Source of the DNA: Kiritimatiellia bacterium
GTDB taxonomy: Bacteria > Verrucomicrobiota > Kiritimatiellia > RFP12 > UBA3636
Assembly: GCA_017481725.1 (NCBI GenBank)
Contig: JAFUOX010000025.1
Location: 1 to 32,897, forward strand
Length of the DNA stretch: 32,897 nucleotides
Direction of reading: 5' to 3'
Positions 1 to 7,227 of the stretch are shown one piece after another (within the stretch, counting starts at the first letter, position 1; every line of letters begins with the position of its first letter). Position numbers and translations under genes: made by a program. The notes under the pieces are model-generated. The model had not been told where the DNA came from. It did not search any database and saw nothing but the letters and a program-made list of their open reading frames with translations.

Positions 1-108
1 GAGACCATCCAACGCGTTGACACGCTCCCCGCAGGCGTTGACACGCCCCTTTGGACATGAGACATGAGACGCGGGACATGAGACCCACAGACGATTAGAC
101 GTGAGAAT
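1..108. repeat. Dispersed GAC-word repeat, copy at window edge
   Basis: This stretch is built from short GAC-containing words (GACATGAGAC, GTTGACACGC, GACGATTAGAC) and has no credible gene. The same words occur in the same order at about 15752-15857: a GTTGACACGC word, a GCAGGCGTTGA/ACAGGCGTTGA word, GGACATGAGACATGAGACGC, then CCACAGACGATTAGAC. It is therefore a real dispersed repeat and not mere low complexity. The left end is cut by the window. Confidence 0.8.
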
Positions 109-399
109 GGAGAAAAACCCACTCAACTCTACCTGAATTCTTCATTCCTCATTCTTCATTCTTCATTTATTATAATGCGTTGCCTCCGCATCTCAATAAA
201 CTTCTGGGCGAGCACACTAGTGGATGAGGTTTGCCCAATTGCTTCGAAAGAATAGCAATAGTCAAGGCAAAGCTCATTCCGCTAGTGTTTTTTCGGCGTC
301 ACGTCTCTGCGTCCTCTGCGACCTTTGCGTCTCTGCGTCCCACCGGCGTCCCGTGCATCACATTCGTTACGATAAATCTCAGTTAGATTTCTTCTGTTC
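109..399. other. Gene-free spacer with short simple repeats
   Basis: No gene is supported here. At about 138-168 ATTCTTCATT-type words repeat in tandem. At about 296-342 there is a run of TCTGCGTC/CTCTGCG words. Its complement, GACGCAGAGA, recurs at about 15500 and 15660, so this is part of the same family of dispersed intergenic repeats. Confidence 0.6.
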
Positions 400-428
400 T
401 TGAAGAAATTTCTCTATAAGTGTATAAT
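400..428 (+). promoter_or_regulatory. Sigma-70-type promoter for the serine hydrolase operon
   Basis: A -35 box TTGAAG (400-405) is followed by a 17-bp spacer and a perfect -10 box TATAAT (423-428). Transcription would begin near 435, leaving a short leader that carries the ribosome-binding site GAGG (444-447) seven bases before the ATG at 455. Confidence 0.7.
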
Positions 429-454
429 TTGAGACTATTTTATGAGGTTTTAAT

Positions 455-1924
455 ATGTATTCTTTACCAATATCTACACCAGAAGCACAGGGAATTTCCT
501 CCGCCGCAGTAACTCGATTTGTTAATAGATTGGCTGAACTAAATTATGTTCATGGCTTTGCGGTTATTCGCCATGGGAAAATTATAGCAGAGGGCTACCG
601 CGAGGGCTGCTCAGCAGCAGATAAGCATCAACTATTTTCTTTAAGCAAAAGCTTTGTTTCTTCAGCAATTGGTATTGCTTATGGAGAGGGACTTCTAACA
701 CCAGATTCTTTGCTTGTAGATTTCTTTCCTGAATATTTGTGTGATAAAGTGACCGACCGTATGCGTAGATTAAAGCTTAGGCATCTGCTTTCTATGTCAT
801 CAGGGCATTCCTCCTGTGCAATAGGACGTTATAGCTCAAAATATTCTTGGCGTTCAGAGGGTGAGACTTTGCCAGTAAATGAACGCACATGGGTAAAGAA
901 TTTTCTTGAGGATGAATTGCCCTTTGAGCCAGGTGAGAAATTTATTTATAATTCTGGTGCAACCTTTATGCTTAGTGCAGTTATTCAGCGCGTAACAGGA
1001 GAAAATGTTTCTACATATTTACGCAAGCGTCTATTTGATAAGCTTGGGTTTGATTTGGATTTATATTGGGAGAAGAACCCAGAAGGAATAGATTTAGGTG
1101 GTTGGGGCTTCAATCTATCGGTACGCGAGCTTGCGGCATTTGCAAATTTGTGGCTTAATAAGGGTGCTTTAAATGGAGAGCAAATCATTCCTACAGCATA
1201 TTATGAGGAAGCAACCAAGAAGCAAATCTCAAATGGTGAAGTAAATGATGTAAGTGATTGGGTGCAGGGCTATGGTTTTCAATTTTGGCGTTGCCGCAAC
1301 AATTGCTTCCGTGGAGATGGTTATGCTGGGCAGCTTGCTTTGATGATTCCTGAGCATGATGCAGCAGTGGTAATGACAGGTGGTATGCCTATGATGCAGC
1401 GAGAGCTTGATGCCGCATTTGATTTTCTTCTCCCAGAATTTAAGGCATCTCCATTGCCCGAGGATATACCTGCATACTTGACACTTAATGAGGCAACTCA
1501 TTCAATGAAGTTTGATCTAGGACCTTGTGGAGAAGTAAATCCAGATTTCTCATTTGCTGAAATTGAGGTTCAAGAAAATGCAATGGATTTAAAAAAGATT
1601 GTTCTCTTACAAGACTCAAATGGTATGACATTGCGTTACTTCTTTGAGCATAGAGGAGTGGATATATATGAGGCTGGCTTTAAAGAGCTTCGCACTGGCT
1701 GCATAAATCTTGTTACTCAGAATTTTCCTCTACGTACAGTTGGACGCTGCCACTGGGAAAATCCAACCACAGCGGTGTTGTGTTTTGCAATACCTCAATC
1801 ACCAAGTATTTTTACAATAAAACTTGTGCTTGATGCACCAAGTGGTAGCACATGTATCTATATGGACACACCAATTTGGTTTGCACATGAAAAACTTCAA
1901 AATCAGGAACTTTTAAGAAAATGA
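455..1924 (+). CDS. Beta-lactamase-family serine hydrolase (class C / PF00144 fold)
   Basis: This is a 489-residue serine hydrolase of the penicillin-binding-protein/class C beta-lactamase fold. The catalytic SxxK motif is visible as S62-L-S-K65, and a Y165-N-S triad sits where the family has its YxN-type motif. There is no signal peptide, so the protein is predicted cytoplasmic. That argues for an esterase or peptidase role on small molecules and against periplasmic beta-lactam resistance; the substrate is unknown. The family core is about 330-380 residues, and the extra roughly 130 residues at the C-terminus form a separate domain I do not recognise. The stop overlaps the start of the next gene by four bases (ATGA), so the two are translationally coupled. 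A clear promoter and GAGG ribosome-binding site support the ATG at 455. Confidence 0.88.
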   Translation: MYSLPISTPEAQGISSAAVTRFVNRLAELNYVHGFAVIRHGKIIAEGYREGCSAADKHQLFSLSKSFVSSAIGIAYGEGLLTPDSLLVDFFPEYLCDKVTDRMRRLKLRHLLSMSSGHSSCAIGRYSSKYSWRSEGETLPVNERTWVKNFLEDELPFEPGEKFIYNSGATFMLSAVIQRVTGENVSTYLRKRLFDKLGFDLDLYWEKNPEGIDLGGWGFNLSVRELAAFANLWLNKGALNGEQIIPTAYYEEATKKQISNGEVNDVSDWVQGYGFQFWRCRNNCFRGDGYAGQLALMIPEHDAAVVMTGGMPMMQRELDAAFDFLLPEFKASPLPEDIPAYLTLNEATHSMKFDLGPCGEVNPDFSFAEIEVQENAMDLKKIVLLQDSNGMTLRYFFEHRGVDIYEAGFKELRTGCINLVTQNFPLRTVGRCHWENPTTAVLCFAIPQSPSIFTIKLVLDAPSGSTCIYMDTPIWFAHEKLQNQELLRK

Positions 1925-2724
1925 TAAAACTAATTGTTACAGATATGGATGGCACTTTGTTGGATTCCCAGCATAGATTGCCAGATGGATTTATTGAGCT
2001 TATATCAAAGCTTTATGATAAGGGCGTGTATACGGTTGTTGCAACTGGACGTCAGTATTATAATGTTATCAAGTTTTTTGAACCAATTTTAGAAAAGATT
2101 TGGATTGCCTCAGAAAATGGAGCTATGATTAACAAGGGCAGTGAATTGATTCATGTCTTTTCTATGGATAAAGAGAAGCTGGCTCCTGCAATAGAAGATA
2201 TAAAGACAATTTCTGAGGCTCACTATATAGAATGCACCTCAGAAGGTGCATTTGTAGATCCTTGTCCTCCTCATGTAGAGCATGAAATGCGGCAAATCTA
2301 TGAGCGTCTTCTTATGTCTGAGGATGCTTATGAAAAGTGTGCCTCTATGGAAATTTGTAAGGTTGCAATTAATACTCCTGATGCAGCCGCATTGTGTATG
2401 CCAGTAGTCGAAAAATATAGCTCTATTTTTAATGTCGTGTTAAGTGGTCTACATTGGGTGGATTTAATGAAATTGGGCGTTGATAAGGGTGACGCAATTT
2501 CTTATATTCAAAAGCAACTTGGGATTTCTAAGGAAGAGACAATTTGCTTTGGTGATTATCCTAATGATTTAGGACTATTTAGAGTTTCTGGCATAAGCTA
2601 TGCAATGGAAAATGCGCATCCTGATGTTAAGGCTGTTGCAACTCATATTGCTCCATCAAATGATGATGGAGGAGTGCAGAAGGTGCTTGAGCAGCTATAT
2701 AAAGAAAATTATTTAACTCACTAA
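1921..2724 (+). CDS. HAD-superfamily hydrolase, Cof type
   Basis: This 267-residue protein is a Cof-type haloacid-dehalogenase phosphatase. Motif I is D8-M-D10-G-T-L near the N-terminus (nucleophile and acid/base aspartates), a threonine in 'VATGR' gives motif II, and 'GDYPNDLGLF' at about 218-227 gives the motif IV aspartates that hold magnesium. The length is normal for Cof/YidA-like enzymes, which dephosphorylate sugar phosphates and cofactor phosphates; the actual substrate cannot be read from the sequence. Its start lies inside the last codons of the upstream serine hydrolase, so both should be made from one transcript. The pair may act on the same metabolite, but that is an inference from position only. 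Confidence 0.88.
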   Translation: MIKLIVTDMDGTLLDSQHRLPDGFIELISKLYDKGVYTVVATGRQYYNVIKFFEPILEKIWIASENGAMINKGSELIHVFSMDKEKLAPAIEDIKTISEAHYIECTSEGAFVDPCPPHVEHEMRQIYERLLMSEDAYEKCASMEICKVAINTPDAAALCMPVVEKYSSIFNVVLSGLHWVDLMKLGVDKGDAISYIQKQLGISKEETICFGDYPNDLGLFRVSGISYAMENAHPDVKAVATHIAPSNDDGGVQKVLEQLYKENYLTH

Positions 2725-2979
2725 CTATTCAATTAGCAAACTCGTAAACGGATTTTACTTGTAAGCTTTTCCAGCTTTGGATAGTTGCACATTTGGGTAA
2801 TGTAAATGCCACCTTTCGTTTTTATTAAAATAAAGATGCATATACATGATGCGATTTTTTGGAGCTTTATATCTACTTTCCAATTTTAGCTACCAAAATT
2901 AGGGCTGCTTGCCTTTTGAAGGTGACTTCTCTACAGATTGGAAATAGCTATATTTGTTTTTTATTTTATTACCATAAAA
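2725..2979. other. AT-rich spacer, nothing recognised
   Basis: This segment lies between the HAD gene and the tRNA-Leu terminator. I see no convincing gene, promoter or repeat in it. An open frame running through it and the tRNA (2859-3122) is an artefact, because it translates the tRNA gene. Confidence 0.5.
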
Positions 2980-2981
2980 AC

Positions 2982-3008
2982 AAAAAATCCGCGCATTTAA
3001 GCACGGAT
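2982..3008 (-). terminator. Rho-independent terminator of tRNA-Leu
   Basis: Read on the minus strand, the stem ATCCGTGC / GCGCGGAT (one G-U pair) closes a short TTAAAT loop. It is followed by six T residues (AAAAAA at 2982-2987 on the plus strand). It lies just downstream of the tRNA. Confidence 0.8.
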
Positions 3009-3017
3009 CATTTAAAA

Positions 3018-3100
3018 TGGTGGGCGAGGTGGGACTTGAACCCACAAGCCGGAGCACTAGATCCTAAGTCTAGCGTGTTTGCCAATTTCACCACTCGCCC
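3018..3100 (-). tRNA. tRNA-Leu (anticodon UAG)
   Basis: On the minus strand the acceptor stem GGGCGAG pairs with CTCGCCC, followed by discriminator A and an encoded CCA (3018-3020). The anticodon arm CTAGA-CTTAGGA-TCTAG gives anticodon TAG, reading CUN leucine codons. The T arm GTGGG-TTCAAGT-CCCAC is perfect. The D loop contains the usual AATTGGCA sequence and the variable region is enlarged, as expected for a class II tRNA. It is a single-gene transcription unit with its own promoter upstream and terminator downstream. Confidence 0.95.
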
Positions 3101-3131
3101 GATAACGCCTTATCGGCTGTAAGTGGGGCAA

Positions 3132-3161
3132 AGTATAGCACATCATTTGAAGCAAAGTCAA
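3132..3161 (-). promoter_or_regulatory. Promoter of tRNA-Leu
   Basis: On the minus strand TTGACT (3156-3161 on plus) and TATACT (3132-3137) are separated by 18 bp. A GC-rich segment (TTGCCCC) follows the -10 box, the kind of discriminator common at stable-RNA promoters. Between the promoter and the tRNA is a small palindrome (CGATAA-GGCG-TTATCG). Confidence 0.75.
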
Positions 3162-3202
3162 GCATTATTTAAAAAAATATTTTTGGCGGTGAAAAGACAA
3201 AC

Positions 3203-3266
3203 TAAATGCAACTACCTCTAAAGTCATGCGTTGCATTTAATCTGTCGAATTGCCTAGTTGCATTTA
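3203..3266. promoter_or_regulatory. Three copies of a GTTGCATTTA motif, candidate operator
   Basis: TAAATGCAACTA (3203-3214) and its exact reverse complement TAGTTGCATTTA (3255-3266) flank a third partial copy, GTTGCATTTA (3230-3239). They sit about 40-105 bp upstream of the LRR-gene promoter, where an activator or repressor could bind. AGTTGCATTT is also found overlapping the -35 box of the etfB promoter (19469-19478). Function is inferred. Confidence 0.45.
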
Positions 3267-3307
3267 CTTTATCTATTGCCCATTAAATTATTGTTTTGCA
3301 AGCCCCT

Positions 3308-3336
3308 TTGACTAAAATAGATAATTATTGTAAAAT
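3308..3336 (+). promoter_or_regulatory. Promoter of the LRR protein gene
   Basis: TTGACT (3308-3313), a 17-bp spacer, then TAAAAT (3331-3336). Transcription would start near 3343, downstream of the possible TTG start at 3296, which settles the start codon of the next gene at 3368. Confidence 0.75.
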
Positions 3337-3367
3337 ATTGAAAGTTATTTTACGAAAGGATATTCCT

Positions 3368-4669
3368 ATGAAAAAAGTAAGCTTATATATTTCAGTATTA
3401 GCAATCTCTATGATGATGTCTTCTGTGTATGCAGCGTGGACAGTTGAAGCATATAATCAAAATGGTTCCACTCACAAAATTACAGATGGTAATTGGGAAA
3501 TTGGCGTAACAAAGCATTCGGATGATAATTGGTCATTAGGTAAAGCTCAGGGCTCTTCATATATTGCTGGTTCAGGTGTACTTGATTTACGCACACTTGA
3601 AGCAGATTGCGGTGTCGTTCTCAAAAAATTTAATAATGGTGCGTTGGAAACGAATGCTACTCTTACTCATGCTTATTTGCCAGATTCTGTTGAAACATTG
3701 GTTGGAAATACATTTCGGGCGTCAACAAATTTGCAATTTGTGGATTTCGGGAATGGGATAAAGACAATCGGAGATTATGCTTGCAGTGGGTGTGTTGCTT
3801 TGAAAACAGTAATTTTACCTCAAGTTCTTGAGACAATTACGACTAGTGCTTTTGATGGATGTACATCATTAGAGATTACTGGGGATGATATTCCATCAAC
3901 TCTTTCAGCCATTGGATATAGAGCATTCAAAAATTGTAAAAATTTTACTGGTGATCTTGTTTTGCCTAATTTTACAAACACCTTAGGAACTGGTGGGTAT
4001 CAATTTGAAGGAACCTCTATTACTTCTTTCTCTGCACCAAACCTAGAAGAGATACCAACTGGCATTTTTGCAGGAAATTCTACAATCGTTTCTGCTACAT
4101 TTTCTGCTGCAATTACAAATATAGGTGGATATGCTTTTCAGAGTGCTTCAAGTCTTGAAAAAATATATCCTACAGAATTTCCTTTTGTACAAAGTATTGG
4201 ACATTCAGCTTTTCGTGGTTGTAAAAAGCTAGATGTATCTATGGATTTCTCAAAGTCAAAGTTGACTTTTGTGCCAACCTATGCGTTAGTAGATCTTGTA
4301 AAAGTAATATCTATAAAGTTACCTAAAACATTAGTCCAACTTGATTCTGAATCACTGGCATATTGTAATGCTGGTCGAGCAATTTGGTTTATGGGACCTC
4401 CTCCAACAACTATTGGGACTAGTGCTCTTTATCCTAGTTACGGTGCCACTTGGCTTCTAATCGCAGGCTGTGAATTTTCTGACAAATGGGAAGAGTCAGC
4501 AAATGTAATTCCACTTGAAGAAGGTGATGCAGCTAAAGCTCTCAAGCTGGCTGGAGATCTTGGTATAACAGGCGTTAAGCCAATAGGTAAGTGGACATAT
4601 CAAACTAATGGAACTACTCATTGGGTTATGAAAGAACTTCCAAAGGCAACAGTTATTCTTGTTTTCTAA
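3368..4669 (+). CDS. Secreted leucine-rich-repeat (BspA-like, LRR_5) protein
   Basis: The 433-residue product begins with a Sec signal peptide (KK, hydrophobic core, 'SSVYA|AW' cleavage at about residue 22). The middle holds about seven BspA-type LRR units of roughly 23 residues, of the style 'L..V..P..ETIG..AF..C..L', recognisable from 'VETLVGNTFRASTNLQFVDF' onwards. Such proteins are surface or exported adhesion and binding proteins in gut and oral bacteria; no ligand is indicated. The start is ATG 3368, with AAAGGA seven bases upstream; a longer frame from TTG 3296 begins before the predicted transcription start. The last nine residues, PKATVILVF, match in register the C-termini of the two beta-helix proteins in this window (PLSTLIILQ, PLSTTIIIK). 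It is followed after 27 bp by the thioesterase gene with no terminator between, so co-transcription is likely. Confidence 0.88.
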   Translation: MKKVSLYISVLAISMMMSSVYAAWTVEAYNQNGSTHKITDGNWEIGVTKHSDDNWSLGKAQGSSYIAGSGVLDLRTLEADCGVVLKKFNNGALETNATLTHAYLPDSVETLVGNTFRASTNLQFVDFGNGIKTIGDYACSGCVALKTVILPQVLETITTSAFDGCTSLEITGDDIPSTLSAIGYRAFKNCKNFTGDLVLPNFTNTLGTGGYQFEGTSITSFSAPNLEEIPTGIFAGNSTIVSATFSAAITNIGGYAFQSASSLEKIYPTEFPFVQSIGHSAFRGCKKLDVSMDFSKSKLTFVPTYALVDLVKVISIKLPKTLVQLDSESLAYCNAGRAIWFMGPPPTTIGTSALYPSYGATWLLIAGCEFSDKWEESANVIPLEEGDAAKALKLAGDLGITGVKPIGKWTYQTNGTTHWVMKELPKATVILVF

Positions 4670-4696
4670 CCAATAAATTTCAAATAAAAGGGAAAA

Positions 4697-5446
4697 ATGG
4701 GTTTAGTAGATACATATAAAGAAGATATTTACAAAGTGCGCTCCTATGAGTGTACTTCTACTGGAGATATTCATTTCCCACAGCTTTGCAATTATCTTCA
4801 AGAAATAGCATCAAATCATGCTGATGAGCTTGGTTTCTCAAAAAAAGATTTTGTTGGAGAAAATTTAACATGGGTTATGACGCGCCTTCGTGTAAAGGTA
4901 AACCGTTATCCAATATGGAATGAGCCATTAAAGATTTTAACCTTCCCTTGGGGTGGTAAGAAACTCTTTGCGTATCGTGATTTTGTTGTTACGGGAGCAG
5001 ACGGACAGCAAATAGCCGTTGCATCATCTGAATGGATGACTATTAACCTTGCAGAACGCAAGGCAGTTGTAATTCCTCCACAGGTGCTTGAGGCATCCAA
5101 TACAGTTAAAGAGCCAGTTTTTGGTCAAAATCCATTTAGTCGCTTTGCATATCCAACAGATGTTCTGGCAGAGGAAATTCGTGAATTTCCTGTGCGCTTT
5201 TCTCAGATTGATCTTAATGCACATGTAAATAATGTGCGTTACATTGAGTGGATGCTTGATTCTTCTCCTGAAATTCTTGAAGGGAAGCAGGTGCAGGAGA
5301 TGGAGCTGGTTTTTCGTAGTGAAACAATGCTTGGTGATGTTGTAACTGCCAAGAGCGTAGCACAAAAGGATGGTGTTCGAATGCACCAAATTGCAAGTGC
5401 TGCTGGTGTAACACATGTGCTAGCACGCACATATTGGAAACAATAG
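4697..5446 (+). CDS. Acyl-ACP thioesterase (FatA/FatB-like, PF01643)
   Basis: This 249-residue protein carries two hot-dog domains. It hydrolyses acyl-ACP to free fatty acid and ACP, ending or redirecting fatty acid synthesis in the cytoplasm. The catalytic segment is visible in the second domain: D172-x-N174-x-H176-V-N-N with E184 in 'RYIEWMLD', the family's Asp/Asn/His/Glu arrangement. The N-terminal domain has the typical 'NYLQEIASNHADELGFS' and 'WVMTRLRVKVNRYP' segments. Length is normal for bacterial members. AAAGGGA before the ATG supports the start. The gene may be read through from the LRR gene 27 bp upstream. Its stop codon lies inside the first bases of an 80-bp repeat that carries the terminator. 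Confidence 0.9.
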   Translation: MGLVDTYKEDIYKVRSYECTSTGDIHFPQLCNYLQEIASNHADELGFSKKDFVGENLTWVMTRLRVKVNRYPIWNEPLKILTFPWGGKKLFAYRDFVVTGADGQQIAVASSEWMTINLAERKAVVIPPQVLEASNTVKEPVFGQNPFSRFAYPTDVLAEEIREFPVRFSQIDLNAHVNNVRYIEWMLDSSPEILEGKQVQEMELVFRSETMLGDVVTAKSVAQKDGVRMHQIASAAGVTHVLARTYWKQ

Positions 5447-5521
5447 GCTATAACGAATAGGGAATAGCTTTGGTAAATGCGTGTGTTTGTTGCTGCAGCA
5501 AGCACACGCTTTATTATTGTA
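5442..5521. repeat. 80-bp direct repeat, copy 1
   Basis: Identical at 78 of 80 positions to 7075-7154, in the same orientation; both differences are C in this copy and T in the other. It starts in the last codons of the thioesterase gene (it includes its TAG) and contains that gene's terminator hairpin. Copy 2 lies on the far side of the ATPase gene. Confidence 0.95.
5479..5515 (+). terminator. Terminator of the thioesterase gene
   Basis: GCGTGTG (5479-5485) pairs with CACACGC (5503-5509). The interior contains a perfect TTGCTGCAGCAA palindrome that extends the stem. It is followed by TTTATTATTG, a modest T-rich tail. Confidence 0.7.
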
Positions 5522-5603
5522 GCGATGCTAGAGTGTTTAACAACAAGCATGCTTTTGCCTGAGTTATTTATTGCTTCCTATAATAAATTATCCACTCCCA
5601 AGC

Positions 5604-6806
5604 TTATTCTTGAGATGAAAGCCAAGCTTTTAAGTCTAAAATTTTAATGCCGTCATAATCTGTTGCTGGGTGGCCGGTATTAGCTATTAAATATTTTGGA
5701 TAAGAATCGCGTATCTTTAATAATGGTTTTAATTCTCTTTCCAATGTAGCCTGTGATGAAATATCGTCGCTTACTTGAAAATATGCTATTTCGCCATTTT
5801 TTATAGTTACAAAGTCCACTTCTCCATCATATAATTGTCCAACATAGATATCATAACCTCTGCGTTTTAATTCAAGAAAAACTAGATTTTCGTATATATG
5901 TCCGTAATCTATTTTTCTTGTGCCTAATTTTGCAAATCTTATTCCTGTGTCTGAAAGGTAAAATTTAGTACCACCATTAAGATATTTTTTACCTTTTATA
6001 TCCCATTTTCGTGCAGGATATACAACAAATGCATCAACTAAGTATTTAATGTAATTTCCTACTGTTATATGGTTGGTCTTGTGTTGATTAGAAGTCAGTG
6101 TATTTGCTATTTTAGGTATAGATACAATATTCCCGACATTGTCCATTAAAAAATCGGTAATTCTGTTTATCAGTGTCAAATCTGTTATTTTATTGCGTTG
6201 CACCAAATCCTTATTTAGTATTGTTTCATAGATTGTTGACAAATACAGAATTCTATCTGATTCTGCACTATACATATAGGAACCAGCAAGACCTCCCTTG
6301 AGTGCATATTCATCGATAGTTAGCATTTGTGGGGAATTTATTATGTTGTAATAATCTAAATATTCCTTGAAGCTAAATGGTAATATGTGTATTTCTATAT
6401 GACGTCCAGTAAATAGAGTAGCTAATGCAGAACTAAACATAAAGGCATTTGACCCTGTTAAATAAATGTCACACTTATTTTTTGAATGTAAGCTATTTAT
6501 AGCTAGTTCAAATTTTGGGCATAATTGTACCTCGTCTATGATTAGTATGTTATCCTTGCTTTCATCAATTGAATTAACAATATGATTATATAAGGCATGG
6601 TATTCTAATAGCTTCTCATTTTCGAGGTCTGTTAAATCTAAAGTAATTAAATTGATATTAGAATATTTTTCTAAAAGAATTCTTGCAGAATCCTTCAAAA
6701 GAAAAGATTTGCCAGCACGCCTAATACCTGTGATGACCTTTATATCTGGAGTTCCTTTTACTCGAAAGAGTTGCTTTAGATAGTTTTCTCGCAATATTGT
6801 TCTCAT
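5604..6806 (-). CDS. AAA_14 ATPase with C-terminal DUF4143 domain
   Basis: The 400-residue protein has a Walker A segment G27-I-R-R-A-G-K-S34 and a Walker B segment ILIIDEVQ (87-94, with D91 and E92), as in the AAA_14 family. This is followed by a DUF4143 region from about 195 to the end. Near 330 'EVDF…IAYFQV' resembles the D…(D/E)xK core of PD-(D/E)XK nuclease-like folds, but the terminal lysine position is not conserved (FQVS), so nuclease activity is doubtful. The family is common in bacteria and archaea with heavy lineage-specific expansion; its function is not established. An AGGAG ribosome-binding site stands 6-7 bases before the start. The gene is transcribed opposite to its neighbours, is AT-rich, and is bounded by two copies of an 80-bp repeat, which suggests it arrived as a unit. 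Confidence 0.9.
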   Translation of the reverse strand: MRTILRENYLKQLFRVKGTPDIKVITGIRRAGKSFLLKDSARILLEKYSNINLITLDLTDLENEKLLEYHALYNHIVNSIDESKDNILIIDEVQLCPKFELAINSLHSKNKCDIYLTGSNAFMFSSALATLFTGRHIEIHILPFSFKEYLDYYNIINSPQMLTIDEYALKGGLAGSYMYSAESDRILYLSTIYETILNKDLVQRNKITDLTLINRITDFLMDNVGNIVSIPKIANTLTSNQHKTNHITVGNYIKYLVDAFVVYPARKWDIKGKKYLNGGTKFYLSDTGIRFAKLGTRKIDYGHIYENLVFLELKRRGYDIYVGQLYDGEVDFVTIKNGEIAYFQVSDDISSQATLERELKPLLKIRDSYPKYLIANTGHPATDYDGIKILDLKAWLSSQE

Positions 6807-6856
6807 GCAACACTCCTAAATCTAATATTTATAATTCAAACACTTGAAGTGAGAAA

Positions 6857-6885
6857 ATATTATAAAAAAAACAACCAAAAGTCAA
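6857..6885 (-). promoter_or_regulatory. Promoter of the AAA_14 ATPase gene
   Basis: On the minus strand TTGACT (6880-6885 on plus) is separated by 17 bp from TAATAT (6857-6862). Transcription would start about 45 bases before the start codon at 6806. Confidence 0.72.
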
Positions 6886-6899
6886 CCTGTAAAATCGCC

Positions 6900-6938
6900 C
6901 ACTTTCAGATTTTTGAAAAAATTGAAAATCTGAAAGTG
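6900..6938. repeat. 14-bp perfect inverted repeat next to the ATPase promoter
   Basis: CACTTTCAGATTTT (6900-6913) and AAAATCTGAAAGTG (6925-6938) are perfect complements around an 11-base spacer. The nearer arm is 14 bp upstream of the ATPase -35 box. It could be a regulator's operator or, as RNA, a hairpin. The arms lack a GC-rich core and a T-tract, so a terminator is less likely. Confidence 0.85.
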
Positions 6939-7074
6939 TAATTAAATTGCTTGTTATTAAGAGGATACAAATAATATGTGTAAATTAATTATCATTCGCT
7001 TTCAAATTTTAGTAAAAATTACTAATCAAATATGACCTTGAGTATGTCATAAAGGACTGCGATTTATTTTAGGA

Positions 7075-7154
7075 AATAGGCTATAACGAATAGGGAATAG
7101 TTTTGGTAAATGCGTGTGTTTGTTGCTGTAGCAAGCACACGCTTTATTATTGTA
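7075..7154. repeat. 80-bp direct repeat, copy 2
   Basis: This is the partner of 5442-5521 (78/80 identical, same orientation). Here it is not preceded by a thioesterase coding end, only by non-coding AT-rich DNA. Upstream of the shared block the two copies diverge at once, and after it they diverge within a few bases, so the boundaries are sharp. Confidence 0.95.
7112..7148 (+). terminator. Duplicated terminator hairpin before hipBA
   Basis: This is the same GCGTGTG…CACACGC hairpin as at 5479-5509, with one loop-side base changed (CAG to TAG). No plus-strand gene ends just before it, so it looks like a relic of duplication, though it could insulate the hipBA operon from upstream transcription. 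Confidence 0.55.
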
Positions 7155-7227
7155 ATGATGCGATGTCTAACTTGTCCCTCAAAACATTTATTGCTTAATT
7201 TAAATTTGTAGCAATTTATTATGGCAT

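Noticed and set aside
455..1924. Antibiotic-resistance class C beta-lactamase
   Set aside because: There is no signal peptide, the length is unusual with an extra C-terminal domain, and the gene is coupled to a HAD phosphatase; many PF00144 proteins are esterases or peptidases.
2859..3122. An 87-codon open frame across the tRNA-Leu region
   Set aside because: It reads straight through the tRNA gene in antisense, has no ribosome-binding site, and its protein motif (WARWDLNPQ…) is the familiar false translation of a tRNA.
3296..3367. A 24-codon N-terminal extension of the LRR protein from TTG 3296
   Set aside because: The promoter boxes at 3308-3336 lie inside it, and the ATG at 3368 has a good ribosome-binding site and directly begins a signal peptide.
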